DNA of 36,311 nt from an uncultured Anaerolineales bacterium (lineage in GTDB: Bacteria > Chloroflexota > Anaerolineae > Anaerolineales > UBA4823): positions 1-36,311 of the forward strand of contig CAIQJJ010000830.1 of NCBI GenBank assembly GCA_903872065.1, given 5' to 3'. Both the position numbers and the translations under genes were made by a program. Below, one piece after another: positions 15,574-23,477 of the stretch. How positions within the stretch are numbered: the stretch's first letter is position 1; every line of letters begins with the position of its first letter. Below the pieces are notes generated by a model. The model worked only from the letters and a program-made list of their open reading frames with translations, was not told the DNA's origin and did not search any database.

Positions 15574-16620
15574 ATGAGTCAGCAAATTCCGGTTGAACCA
15601 CGCGCCCAGGTCAACCTGGTCGGTTTTAACAAAAATGATTATCGCGGCCTGCCCAGCACCCTGTGCCAGGGCTGCGGCCATAACTCGATTGCCAGCCAGA
15701 TCATTGCGGCTTGCTACGAGTTGAATATCGTCCCTGAAAATGTGGTCAAGTTCAGCGGCATCGGCTGTTCGAGCAAAAGCCCCACCTATTTCCTCAGCCG
15801 TTCGTTTGGCTTCAACGGCCTGCATGGGCGTATGCCCTCCCTGGCGACTGGCGCGCTCTTTGCCGATCACACGGTCAAGGGGATGGGGATCAGCGGCGAC
15901 GGCGATACGGCCAGCATCGGCTTCGGCCAGTTCAAGCACATGGTGCGCCGCAACGTGCCGATGGTCTACATCGTTGAAAACAACGGCGTCTATGGCCTGA
16001 CCAAGGGCCAGTTCTCAGCCACCGCCGAGGTCGGCTTGAGCCTCAAGCACCAGGGCGTCAACCCTTACATGCCGGTGGATATTGCCTGGGAGGCCCTGGT
16101 GGGCAACGCTACCTTTGTCGCGCGCTCCTTTGCGGGCGATCCCAAGCAGGTCAAAGAGTTAATCAAGGCTGCCTTCAGTCACCGCGGCATCGCCGTCTTG
16201 GATATCATCAGCCCGTGCGTGACTTTTAATAACCAGGAGACCGCCCTGCACTCGTACGCCTGGGGCAAAGAGCATGAGGTCACCATTCACGATGTGGCCT
16301 ACGTCCCGCCGGCCGAAGAGATCACCGTCGAGTACGAAGAAGGTGAAGACAAAGATGTGACCTTGCACGATGGATCGCACATCATCTTAAAGAAAATCGG
16401 CCACGATCACGATCCCACCAACAAAACGGCCGCGCTGCGCATCCTGGAAGAGTCGAACAATTGCAACTGCCTGCTCACCGGCCTGTTGTATGTCGCTCCC
16501 AAGGAGCCGTCTTTGATAGACCTCTACGATCTGCCGGATACCGCTCTCAACCGTCTGCCAGAGAGCCGCCTGCGTCCCGCCCCGGAGACGATGCAGCAGA
16601 TCAATTCCATGATGTTCTAG
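15574..16620 (+). CDS. korB: 2-oxoacid:ferredoxin oxidoreductase, beta subunit (TPP and Fe-S binding)
   Basis: A 348-residue catalytic partner of the upstream alpha subunit. The Fe-S ligands of the family are seen: CQGCGH (Cys31, Cys34), GIGCSSKSP (Cys65) and SPCVTFN (Cys215). The TPP motif begins with GDGDTASIG (108-116) and ends with ENNGVYGLTKGQ (135-146). The C-terminal about 110 residues are more variable. Its start lies 2 bases after the korA stop, and a strong terminator follows its stop, so korAB is the end of the transcription unit. The complex works in the cytoplasm and feeds reduced ferredoxin to anaerobic or microaerobic metabolism. Confidence 0.93.
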   Translation: MSQQIPVEPRAQVNLVGFNKNDYRGLPSTLCQGCGHNSIASQIIAACYELNIVPENVVKFSGIGCSSKSPTYFLSRSFGFNGLHGRMPSLATGALFADHTVKGMGISGDGDTASIGFGQFKHMVRRNVPMVYIVENNGVYGLTKGQFSATAEVGLSLKHQGVNPYMPVDIAWEALVGNATFVARSFAGDPKQVKELIKAAFSHRGIAVLDIISPCVTFNNQETALHSYAWGKEHEVTIHDVAYVPPAEEITVEYEEGEDKDVTLHDGSHIILKKIGHDHDPTNKTAALRILEESNNCNCLLTGLLYVAPKEPSLIDLYDLPDTALNRLPESRLRPAPETMQQINSMMF

Positions 16621-16635
16621 TGCGCTTGCCCGGAC

Positions 16636-16678
16636 AACCCTAAAGGTCTTCTTAGACCTTTAGGGTTTGTCTTTTTTT
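16636..16678 (+). terminator. Rho-independent terminator after korB
   Basis: A 14-bp perfect stem (AACCCTAAAGGTCT at 16636-16649 and its complement at 16654-16667) with loop TCTT is followed by TGTC and seven Ts. It sits 15 bases after the korB stop and before the convergent SIS gene. A partial echo of the right arm (AGACCTTTAG) recurs at 16679-16688. No U-run serves the minus strand. Confidence 0.93.
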
Positions 16679-16693
16679 AGACCTTTAGACTTG

Positions 16694-17422
16694 TTACAGG
16701 TACGTCAGCCGGCCGCGGTAATGCTCCAGCCAACGCTGGTTGTGCGCATCGCCGCCGTCCAGGTTGGCGCTTAAGAAAACGGGGGTATCGCCGGTGTGTT
16801 CCAGGATCAGGCTGGCGGCGCGGGCGATGACCGCGTTCAGCATGGCCGCCCCGGTCACAGTGGAGGATGGGCCGACCTTTTGCAGCAGGCCGGGCAGTTC
16901 CACCAGCGCGTCGCCGATGGGGGCGCGGTTATCCAGCACCAGGTCGGCGACCTCGAAGAGGCGCGGCATGCCGGCGGCCCGCGGGGCGACGGAACTGGAA
17001 TAGGCCACTGAGGTCAGGGCAATCACATACGCGCCGCGGGCCTTGCCGCCCTGCGCGACCTCCACCGCCACGGCGTTGCGCCCGGAGACCGAGTGGACGA
17101 TCAACACGTCGCCGGCAGCGATGGCCGATTCGGCGATGATCTGCGTCCCGAAGCCGGGCAGCCGCTCCAGCCGGCTGGTCAGCGTCACCGGGCGCACATC
17201 GGTGGTCAGGCCGGGCGGCAGGATGGGATTGACCGGCACCATGCCGCCGGCGCGATAAAACAGTTCTTGCGCCAGGATGCCGGCATGCGAAGCGCCAAAC
17301 ACGTACAGCAGATGTTCGCTTTCGATGGCCGCGGCCACTTTTTGGGCGGCCTGTTCGAGCGCCTCGCTCTGCGTGTCGCGCACTTCTTGCAACAAACGGA
17401 TCACCTGATCAAGATAGTTCAT
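16694..17422 (-). CDS. SIS-domain sugar-phosphate isomerase-like protein (second of a tandem pair)
   Basis: A 242-residue cytoplasmic protein of the SIS_2/"sugar isomerase domain" type. The phosphosugar-binding loop FGASHAG is at 42-48 and the Ser-rich loop HSVSGRNAVAVEVA at about 110-123; the domain order is as in single-SIS proteins. SIS proteins isomerise, deaminate or cleave phosphosugars, or sense them. Its ATG follows the stop of the upstream SIS gene directly (TAGATG), so the two are co-translated. They are clearly related along their length (HxAGGxV, DxxVxSVSGxxxxxxEVA, LVLDNxAPxGDALxE), implying gene duplication and perhaps a heteromer. In this locus, isomerase/deaminase action on an amino-sugar phosphate is plausible but not shown. 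Confidence 0.87.
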   Translation of the reverse strand: MNYLDQVIRLLQEVRDTQSEALEQAAQKVAAAIESEHLLYVFGASHAGILAQELFYRAGGMVPVNPILPPGLTTDVRPVTLTSRLERLPGFGTQIIAESAIAAGDVLIVHSVSGRNAVAVEVAQGGKARGAYVIALTSVAYSSSVAPRAAGMPRLFEVADLVLDNRAPIGDALVELPGLLQKVGPSSTVTGAAMLNAVIARAASLILEHTGDTPVFLSANLDGGDAHNQRWLEHYRGRLTYL

Positions 17423-18157
17423 CTAATACCCCTTTCGCAGTCCTTCCGCCACTACCTGGCTGACCAGCGACGCGCCGTCCGGGCGATTGACGCTCGGATA
17501 AACGGTCGGCTTCAGGCCGCGCGCCAGCATTTCTTCGATCGTCCCGGCCACTACCGCCCACATGGTGGTCGCCGCACCCAGGCCCGATTCGGGGCAGACC
17601 GGGTAATCCAGCCCTTCCACTTCCAGCAGCGCGTCGCCGTAGGGGGCGTGATTGTCCAGCACCAGGTCGGCTGCTTCATAAAGATGCTTGCCGGAGGGAT
17701 GCTCCGAAACCAGGCGTGAACTGTAGGCCAGGGCGGTCAGGGCGATCACTTTCAGCCCGTGGGCGCGTCCTTGCAAGGCGACTTCGATCACGTTCGCCGT
17801 TTTTCCTGAGACGCTGCCGACGAAAAGCACATCCCCGGCGCGCAGTTGGTTGGTATCGAAGACATGTTTGATGTAGCCGTAGGAGAGGTCGCTGCCGGCA
17901 GGCAGGGGGACGTCGGCGCGCGTCCGCACCAGGTTGTTCACATTCAGCCCAAAAGTGAGGGCGCTCAGGGCCACCAATCCACCGGCGCGGTGGATCAGTT
18001 CGCTGGAAACCATGTGGCCGCTGTCGAAAATGTGGATCGCTCCGCCGTTGGCCAGCGAATCGGCGCACAGCCTGGCCGCGGCCTTGATCGGTTCGGTATC
18101 GGCGGCGATTTCGGCAATTTTGGCCTGTAAAGTTTCAAAATAACGTTCGATTAACAT
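17423..18157 (-). CDS. SIS-domain sugar-phosphate isomerase-like protein (first of a tandem pair)
   Basis: A 244-residue protein of the same family as its downstream neighbour. The phosphosugar loop is IFDSGHMVSSELIHRAGG (about 43-60) and the second loop GSVSGKTANVIEVA (about 114-127). The first loop has DSGHM where the neighbour has GASHAG, so the two copies differ at the substrate site. The start at 18157 has AAAGGAG 5 bases upstream; an in-frame ATG at 18199 lies in the pseudogene and has no such site. It probably acts on phosphosugars in the cytoplasm. Upstream lies a decayed membrane-protein gene and then the BadF-type kinase gene. Confidence 0.87.
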   Translation of the reverse strand: MLIERYFETLQAKIAEIAADTEPIKAAARLCADSLANGGAIHIFDSGHMVSSELIHRAGGLVALSALTFGLNVNNLVRTRADVPLPAGSDLSYGYIKHVFDTNQLRAGDVLFVGSVSGKTANVIEVALQGRAHGLKVIALTALAYSSRLVSEHPSGKHLYEAADLVLDNHAPYGDALLEVEGLDYPVCPESGLGAATTMWAVVAGTIEEMLARGLKPTVYPSVNRPDGASLVSQVVAEGLRKGY

Positions 18158-18164
18158 GCTGACT

Positions 18165-18487
18165 CCTTTGAAAGTATCGTTGGCGCGCGCCCAGGGCAAG
18201 GCTGCCGGCGGCGCTGGCCATTAGGGGAATAAGGGATAAGAGATTGAAAAAATGCTGCGCCGCCGGCATCTGCCACGCCGGCTGGCGGCGGTTGACGAAG
18301 TCGAGTACCACTGCATTTGCAAGCCATTGATGCGAAAGTGCAGTTCCGTGTCCAACATGCGCGGGATGAAATAGCGGTAATCGTGTCCCACCAGGGGTAA
18401 GTCGCCTGGACATAACCAACCAGGAACAGGCTCAGGATTGCCCAGGAGAGGAGCAGTAAGAGGATGGTCCCAATGCTTCATGGCGGC
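18165..18487 (-). pseudogene. Frameshifted remnant of a multi-pass membrane protein gene
   Basis: This 340-base gap between the BadF and SIS genes holds pieces of one protein in three minus-strand frames. From the ATG at 18481, one frame gives MKHW. A second frame gives the hydrophobic helix TILLLLLSWAILSLFLVG followed by YVQATYP. After a shift in the C-run near 18385, the first frame gives VGHDYRYFIPRMLDTELHFR and INGLQMQWYS. A third frame near 18310-18170 gives NLLSLIPLMASAAGSLALG, which may be a terminal helix. Adding one C to the run joins YVQATYP to LVGHDYRYF smoothly. The arrangement suggests a large internal deletion plus point frameshifts. The original family (perhaps a large glycosyltransferase-like membrane protein) is a guess. 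Confidence 0.65.
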
Positions 18488-18496
18488 AGATCATAT

Positions 18497-19423
18497 TCAC
18501 TTTCCTAAATCATAGAGCGCCATCTTCCCCAGAGCGATCGCCGGCGCTTCGCTGCCCAGGAGAAAGCGCGCCTGCGGGAACTCATCCAATATCCCCTGGC
18601 GCAGGGGGGCCAGGATCAGTTCGCCGGCGTTGAGCAGGCCGCCGGCCGCCGCCACCGTGAACGTCTCGGCGGGAGTGAACAGGCTGCGCGCCGCGTGCAG
18701 CCCCAGGGCGGCCAGGTCGGCGGCGACTTTGGCTGTGATCCGGCTGGCCAGGGGGTCGCCTTCCTGCGCCAGGCGCGTCACCACCGCCGCTACCCCCCCG
18801 ATCTCGGCGCGGCTGAGCGGCTTTTGGTACGCCAGGTGCACCAACCCACGGTGAAAGTTTTCATAAGTCAGGTTGAAATGCTGCGCTACCCCTTCCACCA
18901 GGCGGGTGGGCAGCGCAGCGCGGCCCTCGTAGGCGCGCGCCGTCGCTCGCAGCCCGAGCAGCCCCATCGCATAAGCGCTGCCCTCGTCGCCGAGCAGTGA
19001 ACCCCATCCGCCGCAGGCGGACTGCCGCCCGTCGTCGGCGCGGATCGCCCAGGCGGTCGCGCCGGTCGCCGCCACCACGCCCACCCCATGTGGACGGTAG
19101 ACGCCGGCGCGAGCGAAGACCACGTCCCTTTCATTGTAATAACGATAGGCCGCGTTGGGACAAAGCTCGCTGAAGGTTTCTGGCCCAAAGCGCGGCCCCA
19201 CCAGCCCCGAAATGAAATGCTCGACCGCTTTGCCCTCGACCCCGCCAGTCTGCAGCGCCTCTTGCACCGCACTGTACACCGCCTGCTGCGCCTGGGCAAA
19301 GGCGACGAAATTGGTATTGACATCACTGGAATGGCTGACGGCCAGCACGCGCCCGCTCAAGTCCATTAATACAGCCTGGCTGCGTGTGCCGCCGCCCTCA
19401 AGAGAGATTAAATATCCTGTCAT
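18497..19423 (-). CDS. BadF/BadG/BcrA/BcrD-type ATPase, N-acetylglucosamine kinase-like
   Basis: A 308-residue sugar kinase of the ASKHA fold; this branch contains N-acetylglucosamine kinases. The phosphate-1 motif is LEGGGTRSQAVLMD (8-21), the phosphate-2 region GVVAATGATAWAI (115-127) and the family signature GGWGSLLGDEGSAYAMG is at 138-154. The adenosine loop VAAAGGLLNAGELI is near 255-270. Length is normal. The ribosome site is weak. It sits between the DUF5107 gene (116 bases upstream, with an intergenic hairpin repeat) and the membrane-protein remnant, in a locus with a sugar importer and a PIG-L deacetylase. Phosphorylation of an imported amino sugar is the likely role; a ketone/CoA-reductase activator role of the wider family is less likely by context. 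Confidence 0.85.
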   Translation of the reverse strand: MTGYLISLEGGGTRSQAVLMDLSGRVLAVSHSSDVNTNFVAFAQAQQAVYSAVQEALQTGGVEGKAVEHFISGLVGPRFGPETFSELCPNAAYRYYNERDVVFARAGVYRPHGVGVVAATGATAWAIRADDGRQSACGGWGSLLGDEGSAYAMGLLGLRATARAYEGRAALPTRLVEGVAQHFNLTYENFHRGLVHLAYQKPLSRAEIGGVAAVVTRLAQEGDPLASRITAKVAADLAALGLHAARSLFTPAETFTVAAAGGLLNAGELILAPLRQGILDEFPQARFLLGSEAPAIALGKMALYDLGK

Positions 19424-19463
19424 AGCAAAAAAATAAACGCTGAAAATAACGCTGTTGAGAGTA

Positions 19464-19517
19464 CAAAGACCGCTGAGTTGTTCTCGGCGTGCTCAGCGGT
19501 CTCTGCGGTGAAATTTT
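19464..19517 (-). repeat. Intergenic hairpin repeat, copy B
   Basis: Read on the minus strand it begins AAAATTTCACCGCAGAGACC and has an 11-bp perfect stem (AGACCGCTGAG at 19467-19477 and its complement at 19492-19502, loop 14 bases). Leader and stem match copy A at 7510-7555 closely. The element lies between the DUF5107 stop and the BadF start. It may slow transcription or mark RNA ends; no U-run follows. Confidence 0.75.
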
Positions 19518-19539
19518 GGCGGCAGCAAAGCCTGCGCCG

Positions 19540-21561
19540 CTAGTCGTTAATGCTGCGGAAATCAATGCGCGCCGGCGGCGGATAGAGCGCCTGCATCTCC
19601 TGGCGAGAGATCTCCTGGCGCGCCACACCGCGGCGGGCGGCTTCGCGCCGCGTTTGCAGCTCGAACCACAGGTCGGTCAGAGTCACCTCGCCCTCGCGCA
19701 CGATGGCGTACTCGCGCTGCAAGACCTCTTCGACCGCCGCCAGGTCGTCCAGCGCCAGGGCGAAGCGCCCGCGCAAAATCTGCACCCGGTCGGAGGCCTG
19801 CACCGCCGGCGGCAGCCCGGCGTAGACCGCCATGCCGCGCGCCCACTGCCCGGTCTCGGCCAGCTTTTCCAGGTATTCGATGGCCAGGCCGGTTGGCGGA
19901 TTGCCCGCCTGGGCGGCCAACTGCCAGGCCTTTTCGTAATACGCATTGGCCTGGGCGGCGTCCTTGCGCCGCAGGCTCAAGATCGCCAGGTTGCGGTAGG
20001 CCCAGGCTGAGGGCTGCTGGGCGATCGATTCTTGCCAGGCCTGTTCCGCCCCGTCTTCGTCGAAGCGTTCCATGCGCATGACGCCCAGATGCAGCAGGCT
20101 GTACCAGTTGCGCGGCGCTTGTTCAAGGCGCTGCACCCATTCATCCTGCACCATCCATTCCCCTGGCAGGTCAGCCGCCTCTTGCGCCGGCAAAGCGCCC
20201 TCATTCAGCAGCGCCAGCCATTTTTTCTGCTCTGCGCCCAGGCTGGTTTCAGGGAAGACGAACGCTGGCGGCAGGCCCGCTTCCGCCGCCGCCGCCCGCC
20301 GCCTGGCCTCCAGTGCCCCCCAACCGGAGGCGCTTTGTAAGATCACTGACGAGGCGTGATCGGCGCGCTGCCGGCAGCTTGCCTCGAGATCGTACAGCGC
20401 GGCGACGGATACCTGGGCATGGAGCGATTGTTCCACCGTCCGCCAGGCGGCCGTCCAATCCTGTCCGTGCACGCGTTCCGCTTCCGCCTCCACATACCCA
20501 AAGATCTGTGTCCAGTCCCAGGTGGTATTGGCCGGCATGGGCAGCCCATGTACTTGCGTCGGGGCCAGGCCGCCTTGAATCTCCAGATAAGCTTCGCCGG
20601 GCTGCGCCAGGAACTCTTGCCAGTGCCGCCCGCCGGGGTGCGTCCCCCAGCAGAACAGCTTGCGATACTTCAGGCGGCTGGTTGAGGCCTCGATGAAGCC
20701 GCCGCCTTTTTCGTCCAGGGCTGCTTCCCAGGGCATGGGCGTATCGTCGCACTGGAAGAAGAACTCGTTGGCAAAGGTGGAGTTGAGCGAATACGTGCCA
20801 TCCGCCCCGTTCAGCGAGGGCAGGTGGGGCATTTCGGTCACGCCAAAGGCGGCCCCGTTCACATCGAACACGCCGTAGATGGCCTGCGCCGCCGGCGAAA
20901 GCACACGCACGCCGGGCCGCTCATTGACCGCGGTGTTCGTCCACCAATACATCGAAGTGGGGGCGTCATTCGGATTGACCACACGGGTGTAGGCGATCAA
21001 AAAAGGAAAGCCGGGCGGCAGGTAAAAATCAATTTGCCAGAGCAGGCGCTTGCAGCGTTCGAACTCGTACAGGCGCAGGCCGGGCGAACCGTCGGCGGCC
21101 TGGATGGCGGCGGCGAAGAGCGGCGAGCAGGTGGCGAAGGTATGCCCCACCTGCCCGATATTCCATTCGATGCCGCCGGAGAGCCAGGCGTTGCGGATCG
21201 CCAGGTTGGCCGGCTGAAAGACCGGGTTGCGGTGCAGCAGTTCGCGCTGCTGCGGTTTGTAAACCAGTGAGATCAGGCGTCCGCCCACTTCGGGCAAGAA
21301 AGTCGCCTTAAGAAATTCATTTTCCAGCACGACCGAGCGGAAGGTCAGCGCCTGGCGCTGGCGCGTGTACTCGTCTTGCATGCGATAGGGCAGGACGCGG
21401 AAAGCCGTTTCCCAGCCCAGGTAGGCGAGCTTGGCCTCGGGGAAAGGCGGGCGGGTCTTGATCTCCAGGCTGATCGCCGGATCGCGAAAGAAGGGCAGGG
21501 GATTTTCCGCTCCGAGCGGCGCGCCGGGGATGGTGAGGGGTTCGCTGCGTAGTTCAGTCAT
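19540..21561 (-). CDS. DUF5107-domain protein with C-terminal TPR repeats
   Basis: A 673-residue cytoplasmic protein. The N-terminal part carries the DUF5107 signature: LENEFLKATFLPEVGGRLIS at about 79-98, then the pattern ELLHRNPVFQPANLAIRNAW and SGGIEWNIGQVGHT. This resembles the galactose-mutarotase-like beta-sandwich of carbohydrate-active proteins. The rest of that region has many conserved Trp and aromatic residues. From about residue 430 to 640 tetratricopeptide-like helices follow (WYSLLHLGVMRMERFDEDGA, AWAYRNLAILSLRRKDAAQA). No signal peptide. The start at 21561 lies 4 bases after the permease stop and has AAAGG upstream, so it is translated with the transporter operon. The biochemical function is not known; a glycoside-related hydrolase or sugar-binding role inside the cell is an inference from context. 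Confidence 0.85.
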   Translation of the reverse strand: MTELRSEPLTIPGAPLGAENPLPFFRDPAISLEIKTRPPFPEAKLAYLGWETAFRVLPYRMQDEYTRQRQALTFRSVVLENEFLKATFLPEVGGRLISLVYKPQQRELLHRNPVFQPANLAIRNAWLSGGIEWNIGQVGHTFATCSPLFAAAIQAADGSPGLRLYEFERCKRLLWQIDFYLPPGFPFLIAYTRVVNPNDAPTSMYWWTNTAVNERPGVRVLSPAAQAIYGVFDVNGAAFGVTEMPHLPSLNGADGTYSLNSTFANEFFFQCDDTPMPWEAALDEKGGGFIEASTSRLKYRKLFCWGTHPGGRHWQEFLAQPGEAYLEIQGGLAPTQVHGLPMPANTTWDWTQIFGYVEAEAERVHGQDWTAAWRTVEQSLHAQVSVAALYDLEASCRQRADHASSVILQSASGWGALEARRRAAAAEAGLPPAFVFPETSLGAEQKKWLALLNEGALPAQEAADLPGEWMVQDEWVQRLEQAPRNWYSLLHLGVMRMERFDEDGAEQAWQESIAQQPSAWAYRNLAILSLRRKDAAQANAYYEKAWQLAAQAGNPPTGLAIEYLEKLAETGQWARGMAVYAGLPPAVQASDRVQILRGRFALALDDLAAVEEVLQREYAIVREGEVTLTDLWFELQTRREAARRGVARQEISRQEMQALYPPPARIDFRSIND

Positions 21562-21565
21562 GAGT

Positions 21566-22423
21566 TTAGCCTTTGAGCGCCCCAACCGTCAAGCCGCGCT
21601 GAATCTGGTTCTGGAAGATGACGTAGACGATCAGCGTCGGCAGCATGACGATCACAATCGCTGCGAACAGCCCGCTCCAGTCGCTTTGGTAGCGCTGCTG
21701 ATGCTGCAAAAAGGCCAGGCCTTGCGACAAAACATATTTATCGCTGGAAGTGAGCAGCACCAGCGGCAGGATGTACTGGTTCCACATCCCCAGGAAGTTG
21801 AAGATGCCCATGCTGACCAGGCCGTTCTGCGCCAGGGGGATCACGATCAGGAAGAACAACTGGTAGTTATTCGCGCCGTCAATGATCGCCGCTTCAATCA
21901 AATCGGAGGGAATCGTTTTGAAGAAGCCGGTTAAAAAGAACACTGTAAACGGCAGCGAATAGGCGATATACACCAGGATCAACCCAAAATGGGTGTCAAT
22001 GATCTTCATGGACTGGAGCAGGAAGAAGAGCGGCACTAAGGCCAGCATGACCGGGAACAACATGCCGCCCATGAAGGCGTAAAAGATGATGCGGTTGCCG
22101 GGGAATTCGTAGCGCGCCAGCACATAGCCCGCCATCGCCGAGAAGAGCAGGGTGAAAAAGATGGACGGCAGGATGACGGTCAGGCTGTTGACCAGGTACA
22201 GGCCGATATTGGCCTTGGTCAAAGCGCGCACAAAGTTGTCCCACATCAACTGGGCCGGCAGCTGCCAGGGGCTTAAGAAAATCTCCTTATCCGTTTTGAA
22301 GGAGGTGACAATCACCCACAGCATTGGAAACACGACGATAATCGTCCAGCTTGCCAAAAACAGGTAGATGACGGTGTTAATGATAATTTCAAGCAGTTTA
22401 TTTGGCGATCCTTGGCGTTCCAT
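21566..22423 (-). CDS. Carbohydrate ABC transporter permease, MalG type
   Basis: A 285-residue inner-membrane permease with six predicted helices, the first at about 13-33 (VIYLFLASWTIIVVFPMLWV). The EAA loop that contacts the ATPase is EAAIIDGANNYQLFFLIVIP near residues 176-195. It pairs with the MalF-type permease gene 18 bases upstream. No ATPase gene is found in the locus; as in many CUT1 systems, a shared MsmK/MalK-like ATPase elsewhere would serve it. Sugar specificity cannot be told, but neighbours point to an acetylated amino sugar. Confidence 0.94.
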   Translation of the reverse strand: MERQGSPNKLLEIIINTVIYLFLASWTIIVVFPMLWVIVTSFKTDKEIFLSPWQLPAQLMWDNFVRALTKANIGLYLVNSLTVILPSIFFTLLFSAMAGYVLARYEFPGNRIIFYAFMGGMLFPVMLALVPLFFLLQSMKIIDTHFGLILVYIAYSLPFTVFFLTGFFKTIPSDLIEAAIIDGANNYQLFFLIVIPLAQNGLVSMGIFNFLGMWNQYILPLVLLTSSDKYVLSQGLAFLQHQQRYQSDWSGLFAAIVIVMLPTLIVYVIFQNQIQRGLTVGALKG

Positions 22424-22441
22424 GGTTTACCTCTCTGGCGA

Positions 22442-23350
22442 TCAATATTCTACGGCTTCGCGGCGGGTGACGCGCATCGTCAGCGCCGAAAGGGTGAGCA
22501 TGAGCAGGAAGAGCGATACTGCAATCGCCGTAGCATAGCCAAAGCGGCTCGCCTCAAACGCTTGCTCATAGAGGTAGGTGGCCAGCACGTCTGCTGGACG
22601 GGTTTGCGACGAGCCGCTGACCACCATCACGCGAGTGATGGCAAACATATCGAACGCGCCAAGTCCCGAAAAGACCAGGGCGGTTTGCATCGTGTCCCAC
22701 AGCAGGGGGATGGTGATATTCCAGAACTGGTGCCACCGGTTGGCGCCGTCAATGATGGCGGCTTCGTAGAAGGTTTGCGGGATAGCTTCCATGGCTGCCA
22801 GGAACAAGACCATGTAAAAGCCGGCCGCCTGCCAGACCACCACCGCGCCAATGGCGATGCGCACGGTGCGTTCATCTCCCACCCAGACCGGGATGCCTTC
22901 AAAGCCAAAGATTTGGAAGAACCATTCCAGGTGGGCGGCTTGCAGCAGCGAGGTCAGGATGCCGATCGTGGGGTGGTAAACGTAGCTCCACAGCACGCCG
23001 ATCGAAATGATCGAGATGACCTGCGGGAAGAAGAACGTCACGCGGAAGAATTTGCTGAAGCGAATGCGCTGGCTGATCATAAAGGCCAGGAACAGGCTCA
23101 ACGAAATGATGATAATCGGTAGGAAGAGCAGGTATTGCAGATTGTGAATTAAGGCATTCCAGAAAAATTCATCATTGATCATGCGGACATAGTTGTACAA
23201 CCCAACAAAGGGCTGGTTGGCGCTGACGCCTTTCCAACTGGTGAGCGAGTTATACATGGATCGTGCATACGGGTAGATCACGAAAACCAGGTATAAAATG
23301 ACGGCTGGCGCCAGGAATGGGATAATGACGCGATATTTATGCTTATACAT
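22442..23350 (-). CDS. Sugar ABC transporter permease, MalF/UgpA type
   Basis: A 302-residue inner-membrane permease with six helices, the first at about 10-31 (IPFLAPAVILYLVFVIYPYA). The EAA loop is EAAIIDGANRWHQFWNITIP at about 195-214. It lies between the binding-protein gene, from which it is separated by 127 bases containing a stable hairpin, and the MalG-type gene. It forms the channel together with the latter. Length and motif are typical of CUT1-family importers. Confidence 0.94.
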   Translation of the reverse strand: MYKHKYRVIIPFLAPAVILYLVFVIYPYARSMYNSLTSWKGVSANQPFVGLYNYVRMINDEFFWNALIHNLQYLLFLPIIIISLSLFLAFMISQRIRFSKFFRVTFFFPQVISIISIGVLWSYVYHPTIGILTSLLQAAHLEWFFQIFGFEGIPVWVGDERTVRIAIGAVVVWQAAGFYMVLFLAAMEAIPQTFYEAAIIDGANRWHQFWNITIPLLWDTMQTALVFSGLGAFDMFAITRVMVVSGSSQTRPADVLATYLYEQAFEASRFGYATAIAVSLFLLMLTLSALTMRVTRREAVEY

Positions 23351-23400
23351 AGGTGGTCTCCCTACCAGGTAATTTTGCCTTTAGGAACAAGATCATGGAT

Positions 23401-23443
23401 TTCCGGGATGGGAAAGCCTGAGAACAGCTTCCCCATCCCGGAA
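23401..23443 (-). other. Intercistronic hairpin between binding-protein and permease genes
   Basis: Arms of 17 bases (23401-23417 and 23427-23443) pair with one mismatch and leave a 9-base loop; the core is CCGGGATGGG/CCCATCCCGG. No U-run follows in either direction. In sugar-importer operons such a stem often protects the upstream mRNA and reduces read-through, giving more binding protein than permease. That role is inferred from position. Confidence 0.7.
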
Positions 23444-23477
23444 GAATAGATCAAACCTTGTTCAGCCTTACACGGGA

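Noticed and set aside
14435-15601. Minus-strand open frame of 388 codons opposite korA
   Set aside because: The plus strand encodes korA with all family motifs; the antisense reading shows no domain.
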